Origin: an uncultured Clostridia bacterium
Lineage (GTDB): Bacteria; Bacillota; Clostridia; Christensenellales; Aristaeellaceae
Assembly (NCBI GenBank): GCA_947166385.1
Contig: CAMVEB010000008.1
Location: 1 to 64,000, forward strand
Direction of reading: 5' to 3'
Length of the DNA: 64,000 nucleotides
Shown: piece after piece, positions 17,394-29,226 of the stretch
Layout of the letters: the number at the start of each line of letters is the position of its first letter
How positions within the stretch are numbered: the first letter of the stretch is position 1
Notes under the pieces: model-generated
Database searches by the model: none
What the model saw: only the letters and a program-made list of their open reading frames with translations
What the model was told of the DNA's origin: nothing
Program-made: the position numbers and the translations under genes

Positions 17394-18341
17394 TCAGATC
17401 AGGAGTCCCAGCCGGGACATGGTATAAATAAACACGAAAATGGTCCCCAGGGAAGCAACCGTGCTGACAAAGACCAGCTGGCCTGCCAGCTGCCCGTCGC
17501 CGCCCATGTTTTGCGCCATGGGGTAGGAAGAAGTGGCCACCGGCGTGCCGAAAATCATCAGGATCAGAAACAGCTCCACGCCCCGCAGCCCAATCAGCCA
17601 GGCCAGGGGAACCATTACCAGCGGCAGCAGCACCAGCCGGATTCCCAGCACAGCGGCGATAGCCCGCCGGTTTTGCTTCAGCTCCTCAAAGACCAGGTTC
17701 GCCCCCAGGACGATCATGGCCAGGGTCGTCGCCAGACTGGCCAGGGACGATACCGGCGAAGCAATAAAGGCCGGGAGGCGGATCTGCAGCAGATAAAAGA
17801 GCAGGCCAGCGGCACAGCCCTGCAGCAATGGGTTTTTGAGAATACCGAGCAGCAGCGGCTTCAGGCGGACCTTTCCGCCTTCCCGGAAAATTTCCAGCAC
17901 AACGACCGCGGCGGTGTTGAAAAGGGTGACCATGATCATGACCATCATGCCGCAGACGGAAGATTTCTCGGCTCCGAAGACATAGGTGGTCAGCGGAATG
18001 CCATAGATGATGAAGTTGCTGCGGAAAACCGCCTGAATGATGACGCCGCGGCGGGGATTTTCCTTCACAACGCGGGGCACCAGGATCATCAGCAGAATGA
18101 TCAGCGCAATAACGGACAGCACCCCTGTCAGGATCAGCGTCAGGGAGGGCATGTTTTCCGGCTTGGCGCCATAGACATTGTTGAACATCAGAAAGGGGAA
18201 GAAAAGCTTAAAATTGAGGGTGTTGAGCCGGTTCATGAAGGCCCGGTCCGTCACCCCGGAGCGAACCGCGAAGAAACCGATTCCCAGGAGGATCAGGAAC
18301 GGGGCGACCGCGTTCAGCGCCACCATAAAGCTTTCCAGCAT
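17394..18341 (-). CDS. AEC-family membrane transporter (auxin efflux carrier superfamily)
   Basis: 315 residues, about ten hydrophobic segments with the AEC pattern (FPFLMFNNVY, NFIIYGIPLTTYVFG, IFGTPVATSSYPMA). Members move organic acids across the membrane; substrate unknown here, perhaps a uronate or a fermentation acid. The frame is open to 18542, but ATG 18341 with AGGGGG just upstream begins the first membrane helix. It lies 13 bases before the GH4 gene and shares its operon, which ties it to galacturonide metabolism. Confidence 0.85.
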   Translation of the reverse strand: MLESFMVALNAVAPFLILLGIGFFAVRSGVTDRAFMNRLNTLNFKLFFPFLMFNNVYGAKPENMPSLTLILTGVLSVIALIILLMILVPRVVKENPRRGVIIQAVFRSNFIIYGIPLTTYVFGAEKSSVCGMMVMIMVTLFNTAAVVVLEIFREGGKVRLKPLLLGILKNPLLQGCAAGLLFYLLQIRLPAFIASPVSSLASLATTLAMIVLGANLVFEELKQNRRAIAAVLGIRLVLLPLVMVPLAWLIGLRGVELFLILMIFGTPVATSSYPMAQNMGGDGQLAGQLVFVSTVASLGTIFVFIYTMSRLGLLI

Positions 18342-18386
18342 GCGGATCCCCCCTGTCTCTGCCAGGCTGTTGTTCAAGGTGAAGCT

Positions 18387-18415
18387 ATTATAACAGATCC
18401 GGCGACCGGATGCCA
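18387..18415 (-). promoter_or_regulatory. Putative promoter of the AEC-GH4 operon
   Basis: On the minus strand TATAAT (18392-18387) is preceded by TGGCAT (18415-18410) at 17 bases. The -10 is perfect and the -35 is weak. It lies about 45 bases upstream of the AEC start codon. Confidence 0.45.
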
Positions 18416-18527
18416 CGGGTTTTTCCGGATGTTTCCATGAAAAAATAAATCCGGCCAAAGAGCGGCGTTCCAACCTGTCCGACCGGAAACGTCTATATAA
18501 ATAGGAAAGAAAAATTCCAGAAAAAGC

Positions 18528-18556
18528 TTTCTTTTCAGGCAAAAAAATGGTATAAT
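18528..18556 (+). promoter_or_regulatory. Promoter of gyrBA
   Basis: TATAAT at 18551-18556 with an extended TG motif (TGGTATAAT) and a weak -35 TTTCTT 17 bases upstream, in an AT-rich tract. Transcription would begin near 18563, about 110 bases before gyrB. A hairpin in the leader pairs AACGGCCG (18605-18612) with CGGCCGTT (18618-18625). Confidence 0.6.
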
Positions 18557-18637
18557 ATAAAGGTTCGAAACGCTATGTTTTTCAAGGGCTGGAAGGATTT
18601 CAAGAACGGCCGGAAAACGGCCGTTTCCGACAAATGA

Positions 18638-20641
<2,004 letters not shown>

Positions 20642-20661
20642 TTGGGGGCAGGAGAGAGAGA

Positions 20662-23190
20662 ATGATTCAGGATAAGCTGATCCCAGTAAATCTGGAACAG
20701 GAGATGAAAAAAAGCTTTATCTCCTATGCCATGGCTGTTATTATCGACCGGGCCCTGCCGGACGTGCGGGACGGTCTGAAGCCGGTGCACCGCCGGATCC
20801 TGTACGATATGAGCGAGCTGGGCATGACCCCGGACAAACCTTACCGGAAGAGCGCCAGACTGGTGGGCGATGTGCTCGGTAAATACCACCCCCACGGGGA
20901 TTCATCCGTTTACGACGCCATGGTGCGCCTGGCGCAGCCCTTCAACATTCGCTATCCCCTGGTCGAAGGCCAGGGCAACTACGGCAGCGTGGACGGAGAC
21001 GGCGCCGCCGCCATGCGTTACACGGAAGCCAGGATGCAGAAACTGACGCTGCACATGCTGGACGGCATTGAGAAGGATACGGTGGATTTCTATCCGAACT
21101 TCGATGAGACGCTGCAGCAGCCGGCCGTGCTTCCTTCCCGGTTCCCGAACCTGCTGGTGAACGGGTCGAACGGAATCGCGGTCGGCATGGCTACGAATAT
21201 TCCGCCCCACAACCTGACGGAAGTGATCAACGGCGTGATCTGCATGATCGACAATCCCGACTGCACGATTGACGATCTGATGCAGCATATCAAGGGCCCC
21301 GATTTCCCGACAGGCGGCATGATCCTGGGCCGGGCGGGAATCCGGGAAGCCTACTATACAGGCCACGGCAAAATCACTGTCCGCTCCAGGAGCAATATCG
21401 AGGAGATGCCGAACAACCGCAGCCGGATCGTGGTCACCGAGATCCCCTACATGGTCAACAAAGCCAAGCTGGTGGAGAAGATCGCCGACCTTGTCCGGGA
21501 CAAGCAGCTGGAAGGCGTCAGCGATATCCGGGACGAAAGCGACCGGAACGGCATGCGGATCGTGATCGAGCTGAAGAAGGATGTCTATCCGCAGGTCGTG
21601 CTGAACTATCTGTACAAGCATACCAGCCTGCAGGAGAACTTCGGCGCCAACATGCTGGCGCTGGTCAACGGCAAACCGCGGGTGCTGAACCTGCGGGAGA
21701 TGGTCTACTATTACCTGGAGCACCAGAAGGAAGTTGTGACCCGGCGGACCCGCTATGAGCTGGATAAAGCCAACGCCCGGGCCCATATCCTGGAAGGTCT
21801 GCTGAAGGCGCTGGACCATATCGACGAGATCGTGGCCATCATCCGGGCGAGCAAGGATACCGCCACGGCCAAGGAGGCCCTGATCCTGCGGTTCGAATTC
21901 TCCGACAAGCAGGCCCAGGCCATCCTGGATATGCGTCTGGCGAGACTGACCGGTCTGGAGCGCGAACGCCTCCTGGAGGAATACCAGGAACTGGAAAAGA
22001 CCATTGCCCGCCTGACCGCGATCCTCGCGGACGAACATCTGCTGATGGACGTCATCAAGACGGAGATCAGCGCCATCCGGGACAAGTTCGGCGATGAGCG
22101 CCGCAGTGAACTGACGGTCATCGAGGGCGAGATTGATGTGGAAGACCTGATCCAGGAAGAAAACATGGTCGTCACCCTGACGCATGACGGATATGTGAAG
22201 CGGGTGTCCTCCTCCGTATACCGGGCGCAGCACCGCGGCGGCCGCGGCGTCAGCGGAATGAACGTGAAGGACACGGACTATACAACCCAGATGTTCGTCA
22301 CCAGCACGCACCAGGAGATCATGTTCTTCACGAATACCGGCCGGGTTTACAGCCTGAAGTGCTATCAGATTCCCGAAGCCGGGCGCCAGGCCAGGGGAAC
22401 CGCGATTATCAACCTGCTGCAGATTGCCGGCGGCGAAAAGGTTTCCACCATGCTGCCGATGCCCAGGGAAACGGACCGGGAATACAATCTTGTCATGGCG
22501 ACCCGGGGCGGAATGATTAAAAAGACCGCCCTGGATGAATTCCGCAACCTTCGCAAGAACGGCCTGATCGCCATCGCTCTGCGGGAAGGGGATGAGCTGA
22601 TCGGCGTGCGCCTGAGCACCGGCGACGACGAGATGCTGCTGGCTACCCGTAAGGGCAAGTGTATCCGCTTCAATGAGCGGCATGTGCGCAATGTGGGCAG
22701 GAATTCCATCGGCGTCCGCTCGATCCGCCTGCAGGAGAACGACGAAGTGATTGACATCGCGGCGGTGGAGCCGGATACGACGGTTCTGGCGATTACCACG
22801 CTGGGCTACGGGAAACGAACGGATCCCGAGGAATACCGCGAACAGGGCCGTGCCGGCATGGGCATCAAGGCCATGCAGCTGACCGACAAGACCGGCGACC
22901 TGGCCGCGATGATGTTCGTGCATGAGGATGAGGATATCCTCCTGATCACCGATGACGGAACGATTATCCGCGCCCGGGCAGCGGATGTCCGACTCTGCGG
23001 CCGGAGCACCCAGGGCGTCCGGATCATGCGTCTGAGCGAGGGCAGCACGGTGGTCGGCGTCTGCCGGGCCGAGAAGGAAGACGAGGAAGCGCCGGAAGCG
23101 TCTGAAACGCCTGAAATTTCCGAAACACCGGAAACTTCAGAGACACCGGAAACTTCAGAAGCACCGGAAAAGCCGGAGACGGCTGAATAA
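20662..23190 (+). CDS. gyrA: DNA gyrase subunit A with repetitive acidic tail
   Basis: 842 residues. The active-site Tyr lies in [10 protein letters not shown]; the C-terminal beta-pinwheel has a GyrA box variant QHRGGRG, which marks gyrase and permits negative supercoiling. A GTG at 20638 overlaps the end of gyrB, but AGGAGAG before the ATG at 20662 sets the start. After the pinwheel, the last 32 or so residues are a Pro/Glu/Thr/Ser repeat (units like SETPET) encoded by about four 18-base repeats (23099-23180). Such tails vary between species and can tune activity. Confidence 0.96.
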   Translation: MIQDKLIPVNLEQEMKKSFISYAMAVIIDRALPDVRDGLKPVHRRILYDMSELGMTPDKPYRKSARLVGDVLGKYHPHGDSSVYDAMVRLAQPFNIRYPLVEGQGNYGSVDGDGAAAMRYTEARMQKLTLHMLDGIEKDTVDFYPNFDETLQQPAVLPSRFPNLLVNGSNGIAVGMATNIPPHNLTEVINGVICMIDNPDCTIDDLMQHIKGPDFPTGGMILGRAGIREAYYTGHGKITVRSRSNIEEMPNNRSRIVVTEIPYMVNKAKLVEKIADLVRDKQLEGVSDIRDESDRNGMRIVIELKKDVYPQVVLNYLYKHTSLQENFGANMLALVNGKPRVLNLREMVYYYLEHQKEVVTRRTRYELDKANARAHILEGLLKALDHIDEIVAIIRASKDTATAKEALILRFEFSDKQAQAILDMRLARLTGLERERLLEEYQELEKTIARLTAILADEHLLMDVIKTEISAIRDKFGDERRSELTVIEGEIDVEDLIQEENMVVTLTHDGYVKRVSSSVYRAQHRGGRGVSGMNVKDTDYTTQMFVTSTHQEIMFFTNTGRVYSLKCYQIPEAGRQARGTAIINLLQIAGGEKVSTMLPMPRETDREYNLVMATRGGMIKKTALDEFRNLRKNGLIAIALREGDELIGVRLSTGDDEMLLATRKGKCIRFNERHVRNVGRNSIGVRSIRLQENDEVIDIAAVEPDTTVLAITTLGYGKRTDPEEYREQGRAGMGIKAMQLTDKTGDLAAMMFVHEDEDILLITDDGTIIRARAADVRLCGRSTQGVRIMRLSEGSTVVGVCRAEKEDEEAPEASETPEISETPETSETPETSEAPEKPETAE

Positions 23191-23196
23191 CCGATT

Positions 23197-23225
23197 CCGC
23201 GGGGGATGACACCTCCGCGGTTTTT
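23197..23225 (+). terminator. Intrinsic terminator of gyrBA
   Basis: CCGCGGGGG (23197-23205) pairs with CCTCCGCGG (23212-23220), nine base pairs with one G-U, followed directly by five T. Confidence 0.85.
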
Positions 23226-23235
23226 GCTGCCCTGC

Positions 23236-23267
23236 TTTAGGTTGAATTTAGAATTCCCGCGTATACT
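23236..23267 (+). promoter_or_regulatory. Candidate OmpR-type operator and -10 before the two-component genes
   Basis: TTTAG occurs at 23236-23240 and again at 23247-23251, an 11-base spacing (one helical turn) as in OmpR/PhoB-family binding sites. A TATACT -10 follows at 23262-23267. The arrangement suggests that the response regulator activates its own operon. The sequence evidence is short, so this is tentative. Confidence 0.4.
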
Positions 23268-23358
23268 GCACCGGTGGACAGGATCCATGCGGACCTGTAT
23301 ACTTGATCCGGACAGGATGAACAGGAAGAAACAGAGGATGCCAACGGGGGAGGAACAT

Positions 23359-24030
23359 ATGAGGCTGTTGCTGGCTGAGGATGACCGGGATCTGTGCGCG
23401 GCGGTGAAGGCGCTGCTGGAGCGATCCGGATACATGGTGGACGCGGTAGGGGACGGCGAGGAAGCCGTGGAATACGCGTCGGCGGAAAACTATGACGGGA
23501 TGATCCTGGACTGGATGATGCCGAAAATGGACGGGGTTCAGGCGCTGACACAGATGCGGAGGAAAGGGAACTCAACGCCCTGTATGCTGCTGACCGCCCG
23601 GGACGCGGTGGAAGACAGGGTGACCGGCCTGGACGCCGGGGCGGACGACTATCTGCCGAAGCCTTTTGATGCCGGTGAGCTGCTGGCCCGGATCCGGGCC
23701 ATGCTGCGGCGGCGGGAAACCTATGTGCCGGACACCGTGCAGTGGGAGGATCTGGTGCTGGACAAGGGCAGCTGTGAACTGCGGTGCGGATCCGAATCCC
23801 TGCGCCTGACCGGCAAGCTGTTCCAGCTGATGGAGCTTTTCATGGAAAATCCCCGGATCCTTTTCTCCGTGCAGCAGCTGATGGACAAAGTCTGGGGATG
23901 GGACGCGGAGGCGGAGATCAACGTGGTCTGGGTTAATATCTCCCAGCTGCGGAAAAAACTGGCGGAGCTGGGCACCGCGGCAGAGATCCGGGTGCACCGG
24001 GGAACCGGGTATTCCCTGGAGAAGAAATAA
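23359..24030 (+). CDS. OmpR/PhoB-family response regulator
   Basis: 223 residues. Receiver domain (1-115) with acidic pocket AEDD, phospho-acceptor Asp51 in LDWMMPKMDG, and the conserved Lys101 in DYLPKPF. A winged-helix DNA-binding domain (about 125-222) follows, ending in VHRGTGYSLE. The frame opens at 23206, but the ATG at 23359 with GGGGGAGGA upstream starts the receiver domain. The sensor kinase gene follows 36 bases later; the signal is unknown. Confidence 0.93.
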   Translation: MRLLLAEDDRDLCAAVKALLERSGYMVDAVGDGEEAVEYASAENYDGMILDWMMPKMDGVQALTQMRRKGNSTPCMLLTARDAVEDRVTGLDAGADDYLPKPFDAGELLARIRAMLRRRETYVPDTVQWEDLVLDKGSCELRCGSESLRLTGKLFQLMELFMENPRILFSVQQLMDKVWGWDAEAEINVVWVNISQLRKKLAELGTAAEIRVHRGTGYSLEKK

Positions 24031-24066
24031 TTACCCGGTTGCAGGGGAAAATCGTGGGGGAAAGAT

Positions 24067-25365
24067 ATGATCAGGAATCTGCAGAAGCGTTTTATCCGGA
24101 TTGCCTTGCTGGCGCTGACCGTGGCGATGGTGCTGGTGGTGGGAATTGTGAACACCGCCAACCTGATCAGCGTGCGAGGAGAACTGTCGAACATGCTGAA
24201 CCTGCTGACGGAAAACGCCTTTCCGGCGGCACCGGTCAAAGCGGAAACGCCTGAACTCCCGAAAGATTCGGAAGAACCGGGAAATCCCGACCGTACGGCC
24301 GAGGCTGATCCGATCCGGTTCCGGGAATGGGACCGCCATATGCGCAACCTTGTGAATGAATCCAACTGGTTTGCCGTTCATTTCAACATGGAAGGGGAAA
24401 TCGTCAGGCGGAATCTGAACCGTGTGAACGATGGGGACGAGGAAGTTTCCGAAACGCTGGCCCGGCAGGCGCTGGGAAGCGGGCAGAACGCCGGATGGAT
24501 CCAGGATTACTGTTTCGTGATCCGGGATCAGGAAAGCCGGGGCAAAACGGTTTTTATTCTGAACTGCGAGACAAGAATGACGGCGGTGCGCACGCTGGCG
24601 CTGATTTCCGCCCTTGCCTGCGTGGGCGGTATTCTGCTGGCCTGGCTGCTGGTCCGGCTGGCAAGCAGGAAGGCAGTGGATCCGGTGATCCGCAACATGG
24701 AGCAGCAGAAACGCTTCATTACGGATGCCAGCCACGAGCTGAAAACGCCGCTGACCGTGATTTCCACCAATATGGAACTGCTGAAGACCGAGGTTCCTGA
24801 AAACCCCTGGGTCAGGAGCACCCAGAAGCAGACTGCCGCCATGCGCCACCTGGTGGACGAACTGGTCTATCTCTCGCGCATGGAGGAGGAGCACCCGGCC
24901 CTGCATCCGGAGGACCTGAACCTGGGCGCTATCCTGCAGGAAACGGCAGAGCCCTTCCAGGCCATGGCGGAGTTCAACGGGCTGGAGATGCAGGTCCGGG
25001 CGGAGGAAGATGTCCGCGTAACCGGCGACCGGTCTTCCATCGGGCGGCTGATTTCTACCCTCTGCGACAATGCCGTGAAATATACCCCCGAGGGCGGGCA
25101 TATCCTGGCGGAGGCGGTACGGGAAGGAAAATACGCGGTTCTGCGCGTTTCCAACACAATCAAAAAGCCGCTGACAAAAGAACAATGTCAGCAGCTGTTT
25201 AACCGGTTTTACCGGGCGGATCCGTCCCGCAGCAAGGAAGAAAAGAGCGGGTTCGGAATCGGGCTCGCGATTGCTTCCGCCATTGCGGAGAAGCACGAAG
25301 GAAGCATGCAGGCCCGGATGGAAGGAGACATGCTGGTCATCCAGGCGCAATTGCCGCAGGCGTAA
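24067..25365 (+). CDS. Sensor histidine kinase
   Basis: 432 residues. Membrane helices at about 11-33 and 172-197 flank an extracytoplasmic region of about 135 residues. His213 lies in ASHELKTPLTV (DHp domain). The ATPase domain has an N-box variant (LCDNAVKYTPEGG) and the GFGIGLAIA G-box. The outside domain has a low-complexity Pro/Glu stretch (PELPKDSEEPGNP) and no sensor fold I recognise. Partner of the response regulator just upstream; convergent with paaK, whose stop is at the next base. Confidence 0.92.
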   Translation: MIRNLQKRFIRIALLALTVAMVLVVGIVNTANLISVRGELSNMLNLLTENAFPAAPVKAETPELPKDSEEPGNPDRTAEADPIRFREWDRHMRNLVNESNWFAVHFNMEGEIVRRNLNRVNDGDEEVSETLARQALGSGQNAGWIQDYCFVIRDQESRGKTVFILNCETRMTAVRTLALISALACVGGILLAWLLVRLASRKAVDPVIRNMEQQKRFITDASHELKTPLTVISTNMELLKTEVPENPWVRSTQKQTAAMRHLVDELVYLSRMEEEHPALHPEDLNLGAILQETAEPFQAMAEFNGLEMQVRAEEDVRVTGDRSSIGRLISTLCDNAVKYTPEGGHILAEAVREGKYAVLRVSNTIKKPLTKEQCQQLFNRFYRADPSRSKEEKSGFGIGLAIASAIAEKHEGSMQARMEGDMLVIQAQLPQA

Positions 25366-26601
25366 TCAGTCGTACCGCTCGTCGATCACGCGCTTGGTTT
25401 TCTTTTCACTGCGGGGCAGCAGTCCGTTTTCCACCACCTTGACCAGCGGCGTGAAGCCGATGGCGCTCTTGACCTTGGCCGCGATCCTGTCGGCAAGCTC
25501 CAGGAAATTGACGGAACCGTTGGTTTCCACGTAGATGCGCATGGTATCCTTGCCGTCCAGATGGGAAATACGGATCTGATATTCGCTGGAAACCTCCGGG
25601 AACTTCTGCAGGATCTCCTCGATCTGGCTGGGGAACACGTTGACGCCCTTGATTTTCATCATATCGTCCGTCCGGCCCATAATCGTATCCAGCCGAGGGA
25701 ACCTGCTGCCGCAGGGGCATTCTCCCGGGATGATCCGGGAAAGGTCATGGGTGCGGTACCGGATCAGCGGCGCGCCTTCCTTCACCAGGGTGGTGATGAC
25801 GATTTCGCCGAACTCCCCGTCCGGCACGGGCTTCAGGGTCTTGGGATCGATGATCTCAATATAGAGATAATCATCCCAGTAATGCATGCCGGTATTATAG
25901 GGGCAGTTGATGCCGATGCCGGGGCCGTAAATCTCTGTCAGACCGTAAATATCATACAGCTCAATCCCAAGGGATTCCGCGATCCGGGCGCGCATCTTTT
26001 CGCTCCAGCGCTCGGAACCGATGACGCCCTTTTTCAGCTTGATTTTGTCCTTGATTCCGCGCTTCTCAATCTCTTCCGACAGCAGCAGGGCATACGAGGA
26101 GGTGGAGCAAAGCACCGTGGATTCCATATCCTGCATCATCTGCAGCTGTTTCTCCGTGTTGCCGGGGCCCATGGGGATAACCATGGCGCCGAGCCGTTCC
26201 GCACCGGCCTGGAAACCGATCCCGGCTGTCCACAGGCCGTATCCGGGAGTGATCTGGATGCGGTCTTTGTTCGTGATGCCGGCGAACTCATAGCACCGGG
26301 CAAACATGATGGCCCAATCTTCCACATCTTTGGCGGTATAGGGGATGATGACCGGCAGGCCGGTGGTGCCGGAGGAGGAATGGATGCGGACAATCTTTTC
26401 TTCCGGGGGTGTCATCAGGCCCAGCGGATATGCTCCCCGCAGATCGCTCTTTTCAGAAAAGGGCAGGGATTCAAATTCTTCCGGGGTGGTGATCCCGGTG
26501 ACACCGGCTTCCTTCAGCTTTTTACCGTAAAAATTGTCGGCGGAGCGCAGGGCATCAATCTGGTGATTGACCTGACGGATCTGGGATTCGGAAATGCGCA
26601 T
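25366..26601 (-). CDS. paaK: Phenylacetate-CoA ligase family protein
   Basis: 411 residues. AMP-forming aryl-CoA ligase: adenylates an aryl acetate and transfers it to CoA in the cytoplasm. The P-loop-like SSGTTGLPVIIPYT and the YGLTEIYGPG motif are clear, as is the C-terminal ligase domain with KTKRVIDER. Its gene follows iorAB on the minus strand after 28 bases. In anaerobes this pairing suggests interconversion of aryl pyruvates, aryl acetyl-CoA and aryl acetates. The exact substrate cannot be read from sequence. Confidence 0.92.
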   Translation of the reverse strand: MRISESQIRQVNHQIDALRSADNFYGKKLKEAGVTGITTPEEFESLPFSEKSDLRGAYPLGLMTPPEEKIVRIHSSSGTTGLPVIIPYTAKDVEDWAIMFARCYEFAGITNKDRIQITPGYGLWTAGIGFQAGAERLGAMVIPMGPGNTEKQLQMMQDMESTVLCSTSSYALLLSEEIEKRGIKDKIKLKKGVIGSERWSEKMRARIAESLGIELYDIYGLTEIYGPGIGINCPYNTGMHYWDDYLYIEIIDPKTLKPVPDGEFGEIVITTLVKEGAPLIRYRTHDLSRIIPGECPCGSRFPRLDTIMGRTDDMMKIKGVNVFPSQIEEILQKFPEVSSEYQIRISHLDGKDTMRIYVETNGSVNFLELADRIAAKVKSAIGFTPLVKVVENGLLPRSEKKTKRVIDERYD

Positions 26602-26629
26602 GGGAATCTACCTTCTTTCATCTATTTTT

Positions 26630-27199
26630 TTATTCATATGCCAGCGCGCGGAAGTTCAGCTCGTGGAACTTTTCGGGAATCTGGCGGCGGATGGCTTCCT
26701 TCAGATCCGCCTCCTCCAGCCCGAGAGCGCCGCACTTCAGGGCGGCACCGAGCAGAATCAGGTTCAGCACCTTCGGGGAACCGACTTCCCGCAGGGCTTT
26801 TTCCGCATCGACAATCAGCAGACGGGACACGTGCGCGCGCAGGTAATCCAGCATGTCTTCCGCCCGGTAGACGTTCCCGGCCAGCGAAGCGGTTACCGGC
26901 ATGACAGGGCGGGAGGAAACAATCATCTGCCCGTCTTTTTTCAGGTACGGCAGCATCCGCACCGCCTCTCCCGGCTCAAAGGCCAGGATCAGGTCTGCTT
27001 CCCCGCGGGCGATCATCGGGGAAAAAAGGTTTTCCCCCATGCGCAGGTGGCTGAAGACACTGCCGCCCCGCTGGGCCATGCCGATGGTTTCCGCGGACAT
27101 GACCGGAATCTGCCGGGCCATGGCGGCAGCGGAAATCAGGCGGGAAGCCAGGACGGTTCCCTGGCCGCCGACGCCGCAGAGAATGATGTTCTTACGCAT
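26630..27199 (-). CDS. iorB: Indolepyruvate:ferredoxin oxidoreductase, beta subunit
   Basis: 189 residues, gamma-type 2-oxoacid oxidoreductase domain, with the opening GVGGQGTVLASRLI and the GMAQRGGSVFSHLR motif of IorB. The frame extends further upstream inside iorA, but the ATG at 27199 is the start; it overlaps the iorA stop by 8 bases, so translation is coupled. It forms the oxidoreductase with IorA, converting aryl pyruvates to aryl acetyl-CoA with reduced ferredoxin. Confidence 0.93.
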   Translation of the reverse strand: MRKNIILCGVGGQGTVLASRLISAAAMARQIPVMSAETIGMAQRGGSVFSHLRMGENLFSPMIARGEADLILAFEPGEAVRMLPYLKKDGQMIVSSRPVMPVTASLAGNVYRAEDMLDYLRAHVSRLLIVDAEKALREVGSPKVLNLILLGAALKCGALGLEEADLKEAIRRQIPEKFHELNFRALAYE

Positions 27200-29021
27200 G
27201 CGGTTCACCTCCCGTAATCGCTCCCGTCGGGCACAGCTGGGCGCAGAGCGTACACCCGTTGCACTGGGCGGGATCCGCCACCGCCTTGCCGTCGCGGATG
27301 CTGAGGGCGGGACAGCCGATTTCCCGGATACACTTTTTGCAGCCGACGCAGCGGGCCGGGTCGATCGTGACCCGGGAGGCGGAGCGGAACAGGGCAACGC
27401 AGGGGGAACGGAAAATGATCGCTTTGACGCCGGGAAGATCCGCCGTCCTGCGCACGACTTCAACCGCTGCCTGATAATTCAGGGGATCCACCGTCTCCAC
27501 CGCGGTTACGCCGATGCCCCTCAGCACGTTTGCAATGCTGACCTTCTCCACCACGTCGCCCATCATGGTGCGTCCGGTGCCCGGATGGGGCTGGTGGCCG
27601 GTCATGGCGGTTGTGGAATTATCCAGTACAATCAGCGTGAATTCCGCCTGGTTGTATACGGCATTCACGACGCCGGGCAGCGCGGAGGCGAAGAAAGTGG
27701 AGTCGCCCACAAAAGCGAAGCAGCTCCGGTCCTTTTCCAGATGGTTGATGCCCTGGGCGATGCCGAGCCCCGCGCCCATGCACAGGCAGGTGTCCACCAT
27801 ATCCAGCGGCATGGCGTTGCCCAGGGTGTAGCAGCCGATATCGCCGCAGAAGATGGTTTTCCGGCCCTTCATCGCCTGCTTTACGGCGTAGAAGGAAGCC
27901 CGGTGGGGACAGCCGGCGCAGAGCACCGGGGGCCGGACCGGCAGAGCCGGCGGCGGATCAGACGCCTCTTCCGAAGCGGCGGGCAGCGGCACATTCATAA
28001 AAGATGCGATGGCACTGAGCACGCTGTCCCGGCTGTTCTCCCCGGACAGGGGCATATGGCCGGTCATCTTCCCGAGGATCCGGGTAGTCAGGCCGTACTT
28101 GCCGCAGACATAGATCAGCTGCCGTTCGATCACGGGATCCAGCTCCTCGACGCACAGCACCTCATCCAGCCCGGAGAGAAATTCCACAGCCCGCTTTTCC
28201 GGGAAAGGGAAGGGGGTGGAAACCTTCAGCGTGCGGAGACGGCCCAGCTGTTCCCGGGCCTCCATGACATAGGTATAACTGAAACCGCCGGTGGCAATGC
28301 CTTTGCGCGCACAGGGGCAGGCATCGTCTTCCGGCTCAATCCGGTTGAGGGGAGAGGCGGAAAAAACATCCTGCAGCCGGACATTGCGCTCCTCAATCTT
28401 CCGGTGGTTCGCAAAGGAAAGCCGGGGGAAGATGACCCAGCGGGCGCTGTCCTTCACAAAGCCTTCCGGCTCATGCACGGTGTATTCCCCCGGATCTTTG
28501 ACCTGCAGCGAGGCATATCCGTGAGAGACGCGGGTGGTCGGCCGGAGGAACACGGGCGTCACGTATTCCTCGGACAGGTCAAAAGCTTCCTGCACCATCC
28601 GGTAGGCCTCCTCAGCGGAGGAGGGATCCAGGACGGGCACCTTGGAAAAGGCGGCGAAGAAACGGGTGTCCTGCTCCGTCTGGGAAGAAATGGGGCCGGG
28701 GTCATCGGCCACCAGGACCACGAGCCCGCCCTTCACACCGATGTATTCCAGACACATCAGCGGGTCAGACGCCACATTGAGGCCCATCTGTTTCATTGTC
28801 ACCAGGGCGCGGGCGCCCGCATACGCCGCGCCGCCCGCGATCTCCATGGCGGTTTTCTCATTCACGGACCATTCCACATAGACCCGGTCGCCGCGGCGCC
28901 TGGCCACGGTTTCCAGCACTTCGGTAGACGGGGTTCCCGGGTAGCCGCAGACAACATTCACACCGGCGGCCAGAGCACCCAGGGCAATCGCTTCATTGCC
29001 CATCAGGAATTCATCATGCAT
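27192..29021 (-). CDS. iorA: Indolepyruvate:ferredoxin oxidoreductase, alpha subunit
   Basis: 609 residues. An N-terminal pyrimidine domain (GYPGTPSTEVLE), a thiamine diphosphate domain (GDSTFFASALPGVVNA) and two C-terminal [4Fe-4S] clusters (CVGCKKC and CNGCTLC, each followed by a distal Cys). All are in the canonical IorA order. It is the first gene of the iorA-iorB-paaK operon, transcribed away from tex. Confidence 0.95.
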   Translation of the reverse strand: MHDEFLMGNEAIALGALAAGVNVVCGYPGTPSTEVLETVARRRGDRVYVEWSVNEKTAMEIAGGAAYAGARALVTMKQMGLNVASDPLMCLEYIGVKGGLVVLVADDPGPISSQTEQDTRFFAAFSKVPVLDPSSAEEAYRMVQEAFDLSEEYVTPVFLRPTTRVSHGYASLQVKDPGEYTVHEPEGFVKDSARWVIFPRLSFANHRKIEERNVRLQDVFSASPLNRIEPEDDACPCARKGIATGGFSYTYVMEAREQLGRLRTLKVSTPFPFPEKRAVEFLSGLDEVLCVEELDPVIERQLIYVCGKYGLTTRILGKMTGHMPLSGENSRDSVLSAIASFMNVPLPAASEEASDPPPALPVRPPVLCAGCPHRASFYAVKQAMKGRKTIFCGDIGCYTLGNAMPLDMVDTCLCMGAGLGIAQGINHLEKDRSCFAFVGDSTFFASALPGVVNAVYNQAEFTLIVLDNSTTAMTGHQPHPGTGRTMMGDVVEKVSIANVLRGIGVTAVETVDPLNYQAAVEVVRRTADLPGVKAIIFRSPCVALFRSASRVTIDPARCVGCKKCIREIGCPALSIRDGKAVADPAQCNGCTLCAQLCPTGAITGGEPHA

Positions 29022-29165
29022 ACGGTCACATCCTACTCTCGTGTCATTCTGAACCGAAGGGGAAGAAATCTTTACTTAACGGTTTAAAAGCATAGCATAA
29101 AACCCGGAAAATAGCCAGCGAAATACCCCTGAAATACAATGGAAATCCGACCTGCCGCTCCTTCA

Positions 29166-29194
29166 TTGACGAAATGGGTTGGAAGGCTTACAAT
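29166..29194 (+). promoter_or_regulatory. Promoter of tex
   Basis: TTGACG (29166-29171) and TACAAT (29189-29194) at 17 bases spacing, about 33 bases before the tex start codon. Same -35 and -10 hexamers as the promoter at 63775. Confidence 0.75.
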
Positions 29195-29226
29195 AAGCGA
29201 CAGCCCACAACCCGGAGGAGGATCTT

